From CAVVDY01 sp963819645 (GTDB lineage Bacteria; Acidobacteriota; Terriglobia; Terriglobales; Acidobacteriaceae), in the NCBI GenBank assembly GCA_963819645.1, contig CAWFWZ010000004.1:1-64000 (forward strand): a stretch of 64,000 nucleotides of DNA, in the 5' to 3' direction. Under the pieces are notes generated by a model. That model was given only the letters and a program-made list of their open reading frames with translations. It was not told the origin of the DNA and ran no database searches. This document shows positions 54,512 to 62,496 of the stretch, piece after piece (position 1 is the first letter of the stretch; the number at the start of each line of letters is the position of its first letter). Both the position numbers and the translations under genes were made by a program.

Positions 54512-55602
54512 AGCGCTCGCATTACGATCTGGCCGTCGTGGGCGGCGGTCCGGCGGGAACTTCGGCTGCCATCACGGCCGCGCGCAACGGCGCTTCGGTT
54601 GTGCTGTTCGACAGCAGCGAATTCCCCCGGCAAAAGGTCTGCGGCGAATTTGTTTCGGCCGAGTCGCTGGGCGTTGCTGCGGGAACTGCTGCGCGGACAT
54701 GCGCGGGCCGCTGAGATTCTGCGCGATGCTCCAGTCATTGCTCGAGCGCGCATCTTCGCAGTGGGCCGTGCAGCCGAGACCGAAATTCGGCCAGCCGGGA
54801 CTGAGCATTCCCCGAGCGGTGCTCGATCTGTTGCTGTGGGAGTGTGCACAGCAGGCAGGCGTCGCCGCTCATGACAAATGCGAAGTGCTAGCGATCAATG
54901 GACGCGGACCGTTCACGGTCGCAACTGCGCAGGGAGAGTATCAAGCTGATGCCGTAATATTGTGCACTGGCCGGTGGTCGCGTTTTTCCGGCTCCAGTTT
55001 GGTTGCGAGCGGCCCCAAGTGGATTGGACTCAAAGCTCATTATCGCGAGCGCCATCCCGCTCCAAGTACCGACCTTTATTTCTTTGACTACGGATACTGC
55101 GGTGTACAGCCTGTCGGACCCGACAGCGTAAATGTCTGCGCGCTTGTACGTTCCGACTCGGCGACTACGCTGGAAGCAGTCTTCAATCGCTCACCGCAAC
55201 TTTCTGTTCGCGCCGAGCAATGGGAACGTATCACCGCTCCCGTAAGCACCGCTCCCGTTCTGCATCGCAAACCGATCTGTGTGCGCGACAACATCTTGCT
55301 CGCGGGAGATGCTGCCGGTTTCATCGATCCTTTCGCAGGCGACGGTATTTCTCTGGCCATGCGCAGCGGGCAGGCTGCGGCGCAGTGCTTGCGTCCATTT
55401 CTTGCGCGAGAAGCGTCGTTGGATATCGCCTGCCAGGAATACGAAGCGGTTTACCGGCAACAGTTCGCTCCGTTGATCGCGGCATCAACGCGAGTTCGCA
55501 GGCTTGACTTTTTTGCCCGCGATCGCCCGACCGCTGGCGATGCAAATGTTGCGAATTCCCGGGGTGCTGCCGTACGTGATCAGAAAAACGCGCGTGGGAT
55601 GA
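54502..55602 (+). CDS. Geranylgeranyl reductase-like (FixC-type) FAD-dependent oxidoreductase, frameshifted
   Basis: A GTG start gives HYDLAVVGGGPAGTSAAI, the FAD dinucleotide-binding motif, and QKVCGEFVSAESLG. The middle has SIPRAVLDLLLWECA, and the end has ILLAGDAAGFIDPFAGDGIS, the second FAD motif. Extra bases near 54673 (SLGLLRELL) and near 55505 in a T6 run (FLPAIARPLAMQML) move the frame, and another change lies near 54760. Repaired length is about 365 residues and the stop is at 55602, followed by a dispersed repeat. Such enzymes reduce double bonds of isoprenoid or polyketide products. Confidence 0.8.
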
Positions 55603-56115
55603 GCGGGCTTATGCCCTTTTTGTAAGAATTGTCATTCTGAGCGAAGCGAAGAACCCGCTCTCGCACGCCGGTCTACAACGGTTCATATCGACGAACGGGC
55701 CAGTCTTGCCAGAAGCTCTGAGCCCGAAGGGCGTGCGATGACAGCCCAGGACGGAGCCGCAGGCGCAGTCCTGGGTAGGCGCAAATTCTTGCTGAGTCCG
55801 TCGGGGACGTTATCCGATTTTTAGATGATCTGTGCATGGAACAATGCATCGTGCCGCCGCTCCGCGGCTCTGAAATCATTTGTGGATCGGCACCCAGGGT
55901 TCCGCTGCGCTTCACCCTGGGCTGTCATCCCACGCCCTTCGGGCTCAAGATTCCGGCTGAAATCTATTTTTCGCCAATGCAAAGAACGTTTCATCGCGCA
56001 GCGAAAGCAGGTCCTTCGCTTCGCTCAGGATGACAAATCAGAAAAGTGGCACAGTTGCGGCACGACCAAGGTCGTGCCCTGACGCGAATCGTCGCGACCA
56101 AAGCTCCTCTAAAGT
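55603..56115. other. Intergenic repeats, no recognised gene
   Basis: The 510-base gap contains TGTCATTCTGAGCGAAGCGA (55630), two CCCAGGGT/CCCTGGG-type inverted stretches around 55730-55930, a reverse copy of the same repeat (AGGTCCTTCGCTTCGCTCAG, from 55998) and the palindrome GGCACGACCAAGGTCGTGCC (56059-56078). No open frame with a ribosome-binding site was found. Confidence 0.55.
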
Positions 56116-56772
56116 CTAGCGAATGACCAGCACGTCGCGAAGGTTGTCGCGTCCGAGGAAGAATTTAATCGATCCGAAATCGCGGAAGAGATTTTCGACG
56201 TGTCGGTTGGCAAAGACACGTTGCAGCTTGAAAGACTCACCCGGCTGCATGTCGACCGCCTCTTTCGAAGCGATGTGATAGCGATAAAAAGGTTCCTTAG
56301 GGCCGGCGTCCTTGGTATGGAAGAAGCCGAGCAGAATTGAGCCGGGCTTCATTCCTACGTGAACCCGCTCAATGACCGGCTTCACCAGCGGCTCCGGCAG
56401 GTAGTCCGCCAAGTCCCAGAACATGACCGCGTCGAATTCTTCGCGCTCGAAATTGAGGTTGTCGCGCAGGAACCTCTCCGCATCGAAGACCTTCCCGCCC
56501 TTGTCGTCTGCGACCAGCAGGTCCTTGTCGGCAGAAAGGCGTAGCAGGTCTTCCTGATGGAAGTTGTGCCCAAGTCCGGTCATGAAAGTGATGTTAGCGG
56601 CCGACGTGGCGCCGAGGTCGAGGATCCTCAGGTTCTCTTCTTTTGAGATGTACTTAATGAACTCGTTGAAGCCGGTGGAGCGCCGGGCGATACGTTGGCC
56701 CGAGCCCCCGCGCTTCTCGGGTGCCGAACCTGTCTGCGATCCGAAGAGTCTACCGAAGATTCCAGATGACAC
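56116..56772 (-). CDS. SAM-dependent methyltransferase-like protein
   Basis: The 218-residue protein has a Ser/Gly-rich N-terminal stretch of about 30 residues followed by a class I methyltransferase-like core: LRILDLGATSAANITFM stands for motif I, DAVMFWDLADYLPEPLV for the post-II acidic region, and GMKPGSILLGFFH follows. It ends FFLGRDNLRDVLVIR. The G-rich loop is less canonical (GATSAAN), so catalysis is not certain. It lies downstream of pnp on the same strand but beyond that gene in an opposite-neighbour sense, with the pnp terminator between them. Confidence 0.65.
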   Translation of the reverse strand: MSSGIFGRLFGSQTGSAPEKRGGSGQRIARRSTGFNEFIKYISKEENLRILDLGATSAANITFMTGLGHNFHQEDLLRLSADKDLLVADDKGGKVFDAERFLRDNLNFEREEFDAVMFWDLADYLPEPLVKPVIERVHVGMKPGSILLGFFHTKDAGPKEPFYRYHIASKEAVDMQPGESFKLQRVFANRHVENLFRDFGSIKFFLGRDNLRDVLVIR

Positions 56773-56833
56773 GTTCCCACATTGTAAGGCCAGAGAAGAG
56801 CGGATACCAGCGTTAGACCGCTTGGCAAAAAGA

Positions 56834-56858
56834 AATCCCCCGCACGCAACGGGGGATT
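56834..56858 (-). terminator. Intrinsic terminator of pnp
   Basis: A perfect 9-bp stem (AATCCCCCG/CGGGGGATT) with a 7-base loop is followed on the minus strand by TCTTTTTGCC. It lies 24 bases past the pnp stop. Confidence 0.85.
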
Positions 56859-56882
56859 CAGGTTTCTCAGCACACGATGGTT

Positions 56883-59210
56883 CTAGTGACGGTTGCCGCC
56901 GCGTCCCCGTCCTCGATCGCCGCCGCGTCCGCCGCCACCGCCGCGGCCACCGCGTCCGCCGGGATGACCTCCGCCGTCACGCCGGGGAGGCCGATCGCCA
57001 CCGCGGTCATGCTCGCGGTTGAAGCTGGGCTCTGCGGTGTCGGCTGCTTCGTGGCCGCCCTCGAAGGTGACAACTCCGCCGCCCTCTCCCTCGGGAGCTG
57101 CTTCGCCGCCGCCCATCTTGGCGCGCTGCTCTTTGAGAATGGCTTTGCGCGACAACTTGATGCGATTACCTTCGACGGCCAGCACCTTCACCAGTACCTG
57201 GTCGCCCTCTTTCAGTTCGTCGCGAACATCATTGATGCGATGCTCGGCGACTTCACTGATGTGCAGAAGACCATCGGTTCCGGGAATGATTTCAACAAAT
57301 GCACCGAAGTCTGCCAGGCGGGTGACTTTGCCCAGATAGGTCTTGCCGACTTCCGCCGTCGCGGTGATGTCGTTGATCATCTGGATGGCCTTGGCCGCTG
57401 CCTGCTGGTCGCTCGATGAGACGTTGACCTTGCCGCTGTCTTCGACGTCGATCTTCACGCCAGTCTGCTCGATGATGCCGCGAATGACTTTGCCTCCGGG
57501 ACCGATCAGGTCGCGAATCTTGTCAGGTGGAATCTGCAAGGTATAGAAGCGCGGAGCGAATTCGCTGAGCTTGGTACGCGGCTCGGTGATGACCTCGTTC
57601 ATCTTGTCGAGGATGAACAGACGTCCGCGGCGGGCCTGGTCGAGGGCTTCGCGCATGATCTGCGGGGTGATGCCCATGACCTTGATGTCCATTTGCAGGG
57701 CGGTAATGCCGTCGCGCGTGCCGGCGACTTTGAAGTCCATGTCACCGTAGTGATCTTCAGCGCCTGCGATGTCCGTGAGGATGGCGTACTCTTCGCCTTC
57801 CTTCACCAGGCCCATCGCCACACCGGCGACTGAGGCCTTCAGCGGAACGCCTGCATCCATCAGGCTCAGCGATGCGCCGCAGACTGTCGCCATGGACGAT
57901 GAGCCGTTGGATTCCAGAATGTCGGAGACTACGCGCATGGCATACGGCCAATCTGCCTGATCGGGCAGCACAGCCGAGATGGAGCGCTCGGCCAGTGCGC
58001 CGTGACCGATCTCGCGGCGCCCGGCTCCACGCAGGAATGCGACTTCACCCACCGAGAACGGCGGGAAGTTGTAGTGCAGCATGAAGCGCTTCTTGGCTTC
58101 GCCTTCGAAGGCTTCGAGCCGCTGCATGTCGTCGGCAGTGCCCAGCGTGGTCGTAACCAGAGCCTGGGTTTCGCCGCGGGTAAAGATTGCGGAGCCGTGG
58201 GTACGCGGCAGCACGCCGACTTCGATCCAGATATCGCGAATCTGGTCGAACTTGCGACCGTCGGGACGACGCTTCTCCTTGATTACCTGCTCGCGGAAGA
58301 CGCGCTCGCGCAGCATTTCAAGGTAGCTCTTACCCTTCTTGCGGCCGTCGTCATCTTCGTCCTCGAAGCTGTCGAGAAACTCGTCTTTCAGCGCCTTGAT
58401 CATCCCGTAGCTTTCAGCCTTGGGATACTTCTCGGTGTTCACCGCGTCCATCAGGCGATCGCCGTACTTGGAGCGAAGCTCGCTGATATAGGCTTCGTCG
58501 ATCACCGGCGGCTCGACCTTGCGCTTGGGCTTGCCTGCCTGCTTTTGCAACTCGCTGATGGCAGCACAGATTTTCTTGATCTGCTCATGGCCGAACTCGA
58601 TGCCCTGGACAATGACCTCTTCCGACTCTTCGCGCGCACCAGACTCGATCATCACGATGCCGTCGGCGGTGCCCACGACCATCAGGTTCATGGTGCCTTC
58701 GCGCTGCTCGTCGTAGGTCGGGTTGACCACGAACTCGCCGTTCACGCGGCCGACGCGCACTGCGCCGATGGGGCCATGGAACGGAATGTCCGAAACGCTA
58801 AGCGCGACCGATGCGCCGTTGATGCCGGCAACGTCGGGGTCGTTCGTCGTGTCAGCCGAGAGCACCATGGCGATGACCTGGGTCTCGCAACGGAAGCCAT
58901 CGGGGAACAGCGGGCGGATGGGGCGATCGATCTGGCGGCTGGTAAGAATCTCGCGCTCGCTGGGACGCCCTTCACGCTTGATGAAGCCGCCCGGAATGCG
59001 TCCGGCGGCGTAGGTGTATTCGCGGTAGTCGACGGTGAGGGGGAAGAAATCGATTCCCTCACGCGGTTCGGCGTTGGCGCAGGCGGTGGCGAGAACAACG
59101 TTGTCGCCGATGCGCACAATGCAGGAGCCGTGGGCCTGCTTGGCTAGTTTTCCGGTTTCGAAGCTGATGGACTTTCCACCATGCAGCTCAACACTGATTT
59201 CGTGTTTCAT
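56883..59210 (-). CDS. pnp: Polyribonucleotide nucleotidyltransferase with an RGG-rich tail
   Basis: The ATG at 59210 starts the usual MKHEISVELHGGKSISFETG; codons further upstream are not conserved. The 775-residue protein has two RNase PH domains (GGFIKREGRPSEREILTSRQ in the first; LPRTHGSAIFTRGETQALV and RREIGHGALAERS in the second), a KH domain (IRDLIGPGGKVIRGI) and an S1 domain (GKVTRLADFGAFVEI). The last 45 residues are Arg/Gly-rich (GGRGGRGGGGGRGGDRGRGR), which is not in E. coli PNPase. The enzyme degrades RNA phosphorolytically. It follows rpsO in the classical order. Confidence 0.96.
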   Translation of the reverse strand: MKHEISVELHGGKSISFETGKLAKQAHGSCIVRIGDNVVLATACANAEPREGIDFFPLTVDYREYTYAAGRIPGGFIKREGRPSEREILTSRQIDRPIRPLFPDGFRCETQVIAMVLSADTTNDPDVAGINGASVALSVSDIPFHGPIGAVRVGRVNGEFVVNPTYDEQREGTMNLMVVGTADGIVMIESGAREESEEVIVQGIEFGHEQIKKICAAISELQKQAGKPKRKVEPPVIDEAYISELRSKYGDRLMDAVNTEKYPKAESYGMIKALKDEFLDSFEDEDDDGRKKGKSYLEMLRERVFREQVIKEKRRPDGRKFDQIRDIWIEVGVLPRTHGSAIFTRGETQALVTTTLGTADDMQRLEAFEGEAKKRFMLHYNFPPFSVGEVAFLRGAGRREIGHGALAERSISAVLPDQADWPYAMRVVSDILESNGSSSMATVCGASLSLMDAGVPLKASVAGVAMGLVKEGEEYAILTDIAGAEDHYGDMDFKVAGTRDGITALQMDIKVMGITPQIMREALDQARRGRLFILDKMNEVITEPRTKLSEFAPRFYTLQIPPDKIRDLIGPGGKVIRGIIEQTGVKIDVEDSGKVNVSSSDQQAAAKAIQMINDITATAEVGKTYLGKVTRLADFGAFVEIIPGTDGLLHISEVAEHRINDVRDELKEGDQVLVKVLAVEGNRIKLSRKAILKEQRAKMGGGEAAPEGEGGGVVTFEGGHEAADTAEPSFNREHDRGGDRPPRRDGGGHPGGRGGRGGGGGRGGDRGRGRGGNRH

Positions 59211-59531
59211 TTCTTGCGATTCCTTTTCTGAGCGCGACAATTCGATTGCGGGCGTTCCGCCGGATCGCTGCCAGGGAGGTGTGCTCTTCGAATGGCAGGG
59301 CAGGCGGATGAGAGAACAGAGGATTGCGGCAAGCGAGATTCTCCGCTGGCGCCGTCAGGTGCGCTAGTGCGACCTGAAATGCGCTCGGGGCCCGCAGGCC
59401 GATATGACTCAAATTACCCATGACGGAAGACGCATGAGTCCGTTCCCGGCAAGCACGTAGTAATGCCCTTGCGGGGACTGAAATGACACAGAATGCTTCG
59501 AGGCGCAGTACTTCAGCGGCTGGCAAACAGC
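59211..59531. other. rpsO-pnp intergenic region
   Basis: The 320 bases between rpsO and pnp hold no convincing gene. In many bacteria this spacer carries the pnp promoter and an RNase III stem. Candidate stems exist but none is convincing by eye. Confidence 0.4.
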
Positions 59532-59798
59532 TTACTTGCGGATGCCGAGTTTCTGAATAACGGTCTTGTAGCGTTCGGTATCGGACTTTCTGAGGTAATC
59601 AAGCAAGCCGCGACGCTTGCTCACCATCATAAGCAGGCCGCGCCGGGAGGCATGGTCTTTCTTATGCGTCTTGAAATGCTCCGTCAATTCACCAATGCGC
59701 TCACTCAGGATCGCGATCTGGACCTCAGGGGAACCAGTGTCGGTATCGTGAGTGCGATACTGGTCAATCAGGGCGGATTTTTTCTCTCGTGCTAACAC
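59532..59798 (-). CDS. rpsO: 30S ribosomal protein S15
   Basis: The 88-residue protein starts with GTG and has the S15 helical pattern: DTGSPEVQIAILSERIGELTEHF, then HKKDHASRRGLLMMVSKRRGLLDYL, ending with TVIQKLGIRK. The conserved H-K-D-H-SRRGL segment contacts 16S rRNA. Length equals that of typical S15. It lies upstream of pnp on the same strand as in most bacteria. Confidence 0.97.
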   Translation of the reverse strand: MLAREKKSALIDQYRTHDTDTGSPEVQIAILSERIGELTEHFKTHKKDHASRRGLLMMVSKRRGLLDYLRKSDTERYKTVIQKLGIRK

Positions 59799-59884
59799 AG
59801 AATCGGGTGCGCTCCTACGTTTTAATCGTATCTTGTTACGCTAATGAGAATAACACGGCAGCGGGTTTGCGCGAAACCGGGACG

Positions 59885-60163
59885 TCACCGCCAGTCCTGC
59901 GCGCCGTGGTAGATGTGCAGGATTTCGACCGCGTCAGGCTGAACGGTATAGATAACGATGTAAGGAAGGCTCGGAATGGGAAGCTCTCGGGTTCCGCTCC
60001 GGTGCCCTAGTCTCCCTCGATTGGGCGAAGTCTTCAGTCTCTTGATTTGCCCATAAATCGTCCGTACGGTGGATTCGGCCAACTGCGGATAGTGCTTCAG
60101 CAGATAACGGTGGATGTTTTCTAAATCATCTGCAGCAGGAGCGGTCCAGCGAATCCGCATCAA
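59885..60163 (-). CDS. RelE/ParE-family toxin
   Basis: The 92-residue protein has the ParE/RelE layout: IRWTAPAADDLENIHRYL at the N-terminus, IYGQIKRLKTSPNRGRLG in the middle, and RELPIPSLPYIVIYTVQPDAVEILHIYHG, in which the Arg and the YxVxY strand are conserved in ParE. The start codon overlaps the upstream antitoxin stop by 4 bp. Toxins of this group inhibit gyrase or cleave mRNA; which one cannot be told. The pair is flanked by rpsO and ilvE. Confidence 0.88.
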   Translation of the reverse strand: MMRIRWTAPAADDLENIHRYLLKHYPQLAESTVRTIYGQIKRLKTSPNRGRLGHRSGTRELPIPSLPYIVIYTVQPDAVEILHIYHGAQDWR

Positions 60164-60384
60164 CGCTTGAACATCGCTTCAAAACGAGCGTCCATTGCTT
60201 CTTCTTCAATGAACTCACCTCGCTCCGCGGCAGCAAGTCCTTTTTCAACTGCGGCAAGAAAACGCGTCTCTTCGTCCAGGTAGCGAGCAACCACTTCCGT
60301 CACGACTCGTTCCGGGACTGTCCCGGATTTTCTGGCAAGTTCCGCGATTCTTGCCTGTTGCTCTATCGTGAAATGCACTTCCAT
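60160..60384 (-). CDS. Antitoxin of the RelE/ParE-type module
   Basis: The 74-residue protein MEVHFTIEQQARIAELARKS begins with a beta strand and helix like short DNA-binding antitoxins, and continues VVARYLDEETRFLAAVEKGL, a pattern often found beside ParE/RelE toxins. It overlaps the toxin gene by 4 bp, ensuring coupled translation. No classical ribbon-helix-helix signature is evident, but position and length support the call. It probably autoregulates the operon. Confidence 0.82.
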   Translation of the reverse strand: MEVHFTIEQQARIAELARKSGTVPERVVTEVVARYLDEETRFLAAVEKGLAAAERGEFIEEEAMDARFEAMFKR

Positions 60385-60632
60385 GGCTGTAGGATACGAG
60401 ATTTACAACTTGAAAACAATGCGTCAAGATCACTCGGGCCGACGCGCCCGGATTCCATCTTTCAAGCAGAAAAAACACCCCGGGGGCGGTTCCCGAACAT
60501 CTCATTTATAATGCCGGATTACGCTGAAGCGCTGAGAATTAATTCCTACTTCTCTGGCTGACGCAGGTTCGACCGTAACACCCCCAGGCAGGTAGCCTGA
60601 CATGCCACATACTCTTCTCCAAGGAGCCCTTC

Positions 60633-61577
60633 ATGGCCATCAAAGCGTCGGAACATATCTGGCATAACGGACGGCTGATTCCGTGGGACGACGCCAAGCT
60701 GCATGTGATGTCGCACGTGGTCAATTATGGCTCCGCCGTTTTTGAGGGCATACGGTGCTACCTCACAGAAAAAGGGCCGGCCATTTTCCGTCTCGAAGAT
60801 CACATGCGCCGGCTGCTTGATTCCTGCAAGATCTACCGTATTGACGTTGACTACACACTCGACGAACTCTGCCAGGGAGCAGTCGAACTGGTCGCCGCGA
60901 ACAAGGTCGCGCCGTGCTACGTGCGACCCATCATCCTGCGCGGATACGGCCAGGTCGGGGTCAATCCGTTCAATTCGCCGACCGATGTCTACGTCTGCAA
61001 CTACGAGTGGGGCAAGTATCTTGGCCATGCCAGCGACGACGAGGGAGTCGAAGTCTGTGTCTCCTCGTGGTCGCGCATCGCGCCGAACACCATGCCCGCG
61101 ATTGCCAAGTCGGGCGCGAACTACATGAACTCGCAGCTCATCAAGATGGAAGCCATCGTCAATGGCTACAGCGAAGGCATCGCTCTCGATGTGAACGGCT
61201 ACGTCAGCGAAGGCTCGGGCGAGAACGTTTTCGTAGTTCACAAGAACCGCGTTTATACGCCGCCGATTGGGAACAGCGTATTGCCGGGGATCACACGCAA
61301 CTCCGTACTGCACCTCGCCAAGGACCTGGGCATCGAAGCGATCGAGCAGGTAATTCCGCGCGAGATGCTGTACATCGCCGACGAAGTTTTCTTCAGCGGC
61401 ACCGCAGCCGAGATCACTCCCATACGTTCGGTCGACAAGATCACGGTTGGCAAGGGAGTGGCCGGGCCGATTACCAAGACGCTGCGCAGTGAGTTCTACA
61501 ACATCGTGAATGGCAAGAGCGAAGACCGCCACGGTTGGTTGACGCCGGTTCCGGTGAAGCAACCGGTGACGGTTTAG
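60633..61577 (+). CDS. ilvE: Branched-chain amino acid aminotransferase
   Basis: The 314-residue enzyme begins MAIKASEHIWHNGRLIPWDD behind AAGGAG. Family features are GSAVFEGIRCY, the PLP lysine in KSGANYMNSQLIKMEA region, EGSGENVFVVHKN, LPGITRNSVL and VFFSGTAAEITPIRSVD. It is the class IV transaminase that makes Val, Leu and Ile from their 2-oxo acids. The gene stands alone with a 248-base upstream gap in which no attenuator is evident. Two palindromes and a possible terminator follow it. Confidence 0.95.
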   Translation: MAIKASEHIWHNGRLIPWDDAKLHVMSHVVNYGSAVFEGIRCYLTEKGPAIFRLEDHMRRLLDSCKIYRIDVDYTLDELCQGAVELVAANKVAPCYVRPIILRGYGQVGVNPFNSPTDVYVCNYEWGKYLGHASDDEGVEVCVSSWSRIAPNTMPAIAKSGANYMNSQLIKMEAIVNGYSEGIALDVNGYVSEGSGENVFVVHKNRVYTPPIGNSVLPGITRNSVLHLAKDLGIEAIEQVIPREMLYIADEVFFSGTAAEITPIRSVDKITVGKGVAGPITKTLRSEFYNIVNGKSEDRHGWLTPVPVKQPVTV

Positions 61578-61585
61578 CGGGTAGA

Positions 61586-61674
61586 GCTGGCCTTCAGGCC
61601 AGCGTCTACGCCTTCAAAAATGTCCTGGGGCTTCAGCCCCCTCGGTAAAGGGAGTGGCACTGTCCGCTCCCTTT
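61586..61674 (+). terminator. Palindromes and possible terminator after ilvE
   Basis: GCTGGCC/GGCCAGC (61586-61603), GGGGCT/AGCCCC (61627-61640) and AAAGGGAG/CTCCCTTT (61647-61674) form successive hairpins. The last is followed by GCTATTTC, a weak T-rich end. The first two resemble the dispersed palindromes. Confidence 0.5.
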
Positions 61675-61693
61675 GCTATTTCGCAGAGCACCT

Positions 61694-62280
61694 ATGCATG
61701 TTCATGTTTCGTTCCTCCGCGGAGTAAATGTCGGCGGCCACAACAAGATCAAGATGGACGCCCTGCGCGAGTTGTATCGCAAGCTGGGCTTCCATGATCC
61801 GCGAACCTACGTGCAGAGCGGAAATGTCGTCTTCGGCGCGAAAGACAAGAACCTCAAGGCAAAGGTTCTGGAAGACGCGATCGAGAAAGACCTTCGGGTT
61901 TCGCCCCGGAGTGGTTTTGCGCACCGCGGCAGAGCTGAGGCAAACGGTTGCAGCCAATCCTTTCGCTAGAGCGCGACGGCATCAATCCGGGCCTGCTGCT
62001 GGTATCGTTCCTTGCCACTACGCCAGCCAAACAAGGGCTCGATGCGCTAAGAGCGCTTCCGATCGCCTCGGAAGAGTTGCATCCAGTCGGCCGCGAACTT
62101 TTCATCTACTTCCCCGACGGCATGGGACGCTCGAAGTTTCCGTGGGCGTCAATGGACAAGGTGTTGAAGATGACGGTGACGGGACGCAACTTCAGAACCG
62201 TCACCACGCTGCTCAAGATGGCGGATGAGATGGAAGCGAGCTGCGCTAATCGTCGCCTTGTATCAGGGCCCGATTTCTAG
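61694..62280 (+). CDS. DUF1697-family protein, frameshifted
   Basis: The start MHVHVSFLRGVNVGGHNKIK is the typical beginning of DUF1697 proteins, followed by TYVQSGNVVF. The frame then changes; removing a G near 61889 restores TFGFRPGVVLRTAAELRQTV, and another change near 61968 leads into LERDGINPGLLLVSFLA and the C-terminal GRNFRTVTTLLKMAD, which is also conserved in the family. Repaired length is about 195 residues. Function of the family is unknown. It follows ilvE by about 120 bp. Confidence 0.85.
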
Positions 62281-62330
62281 TCGGGCCGAAAACGCATCCC
62301 GAGAAATTGAGAATCCCTTCAGGGATGAGA

Positions 62331-62420
62331 CAAGAGCAGATCCCTCGCGAGCTAAAGCTCGCTCGGGATGACAAATCATATAGACGACGTTGCGGCACGG
62401 CTGAAGCCGTGCCCTGATAC
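62331..62420. repeat. Two dispersed repeats after the DUF1697 gene
   Basis: CAGATCCCTCGCGAGC followed by GCTCGGGATGACAAAT (62334-62376) is a reverse copy of the TGTCATCCCGAGC family. GGCACGGCTGAAGCCGTGCC at 62394-62413 matches the palindromes at 16564 and 25381. Confidence 0.7.
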
Positions 62421-62496
62421 AAAGCTGGTGGAATCGTAGCAGTCTGGAGGTCCAGACTCCTGCCTCCACGCTCGAAATTTGTCACATGCGTCGTTC

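Noticed and set aside
59188..59526. A minus-strand ORF between rpsO and pnp
   Set aside because: No ribosome-binding site, and the composition resembles translated non-coding spacer; kept as intergenic.
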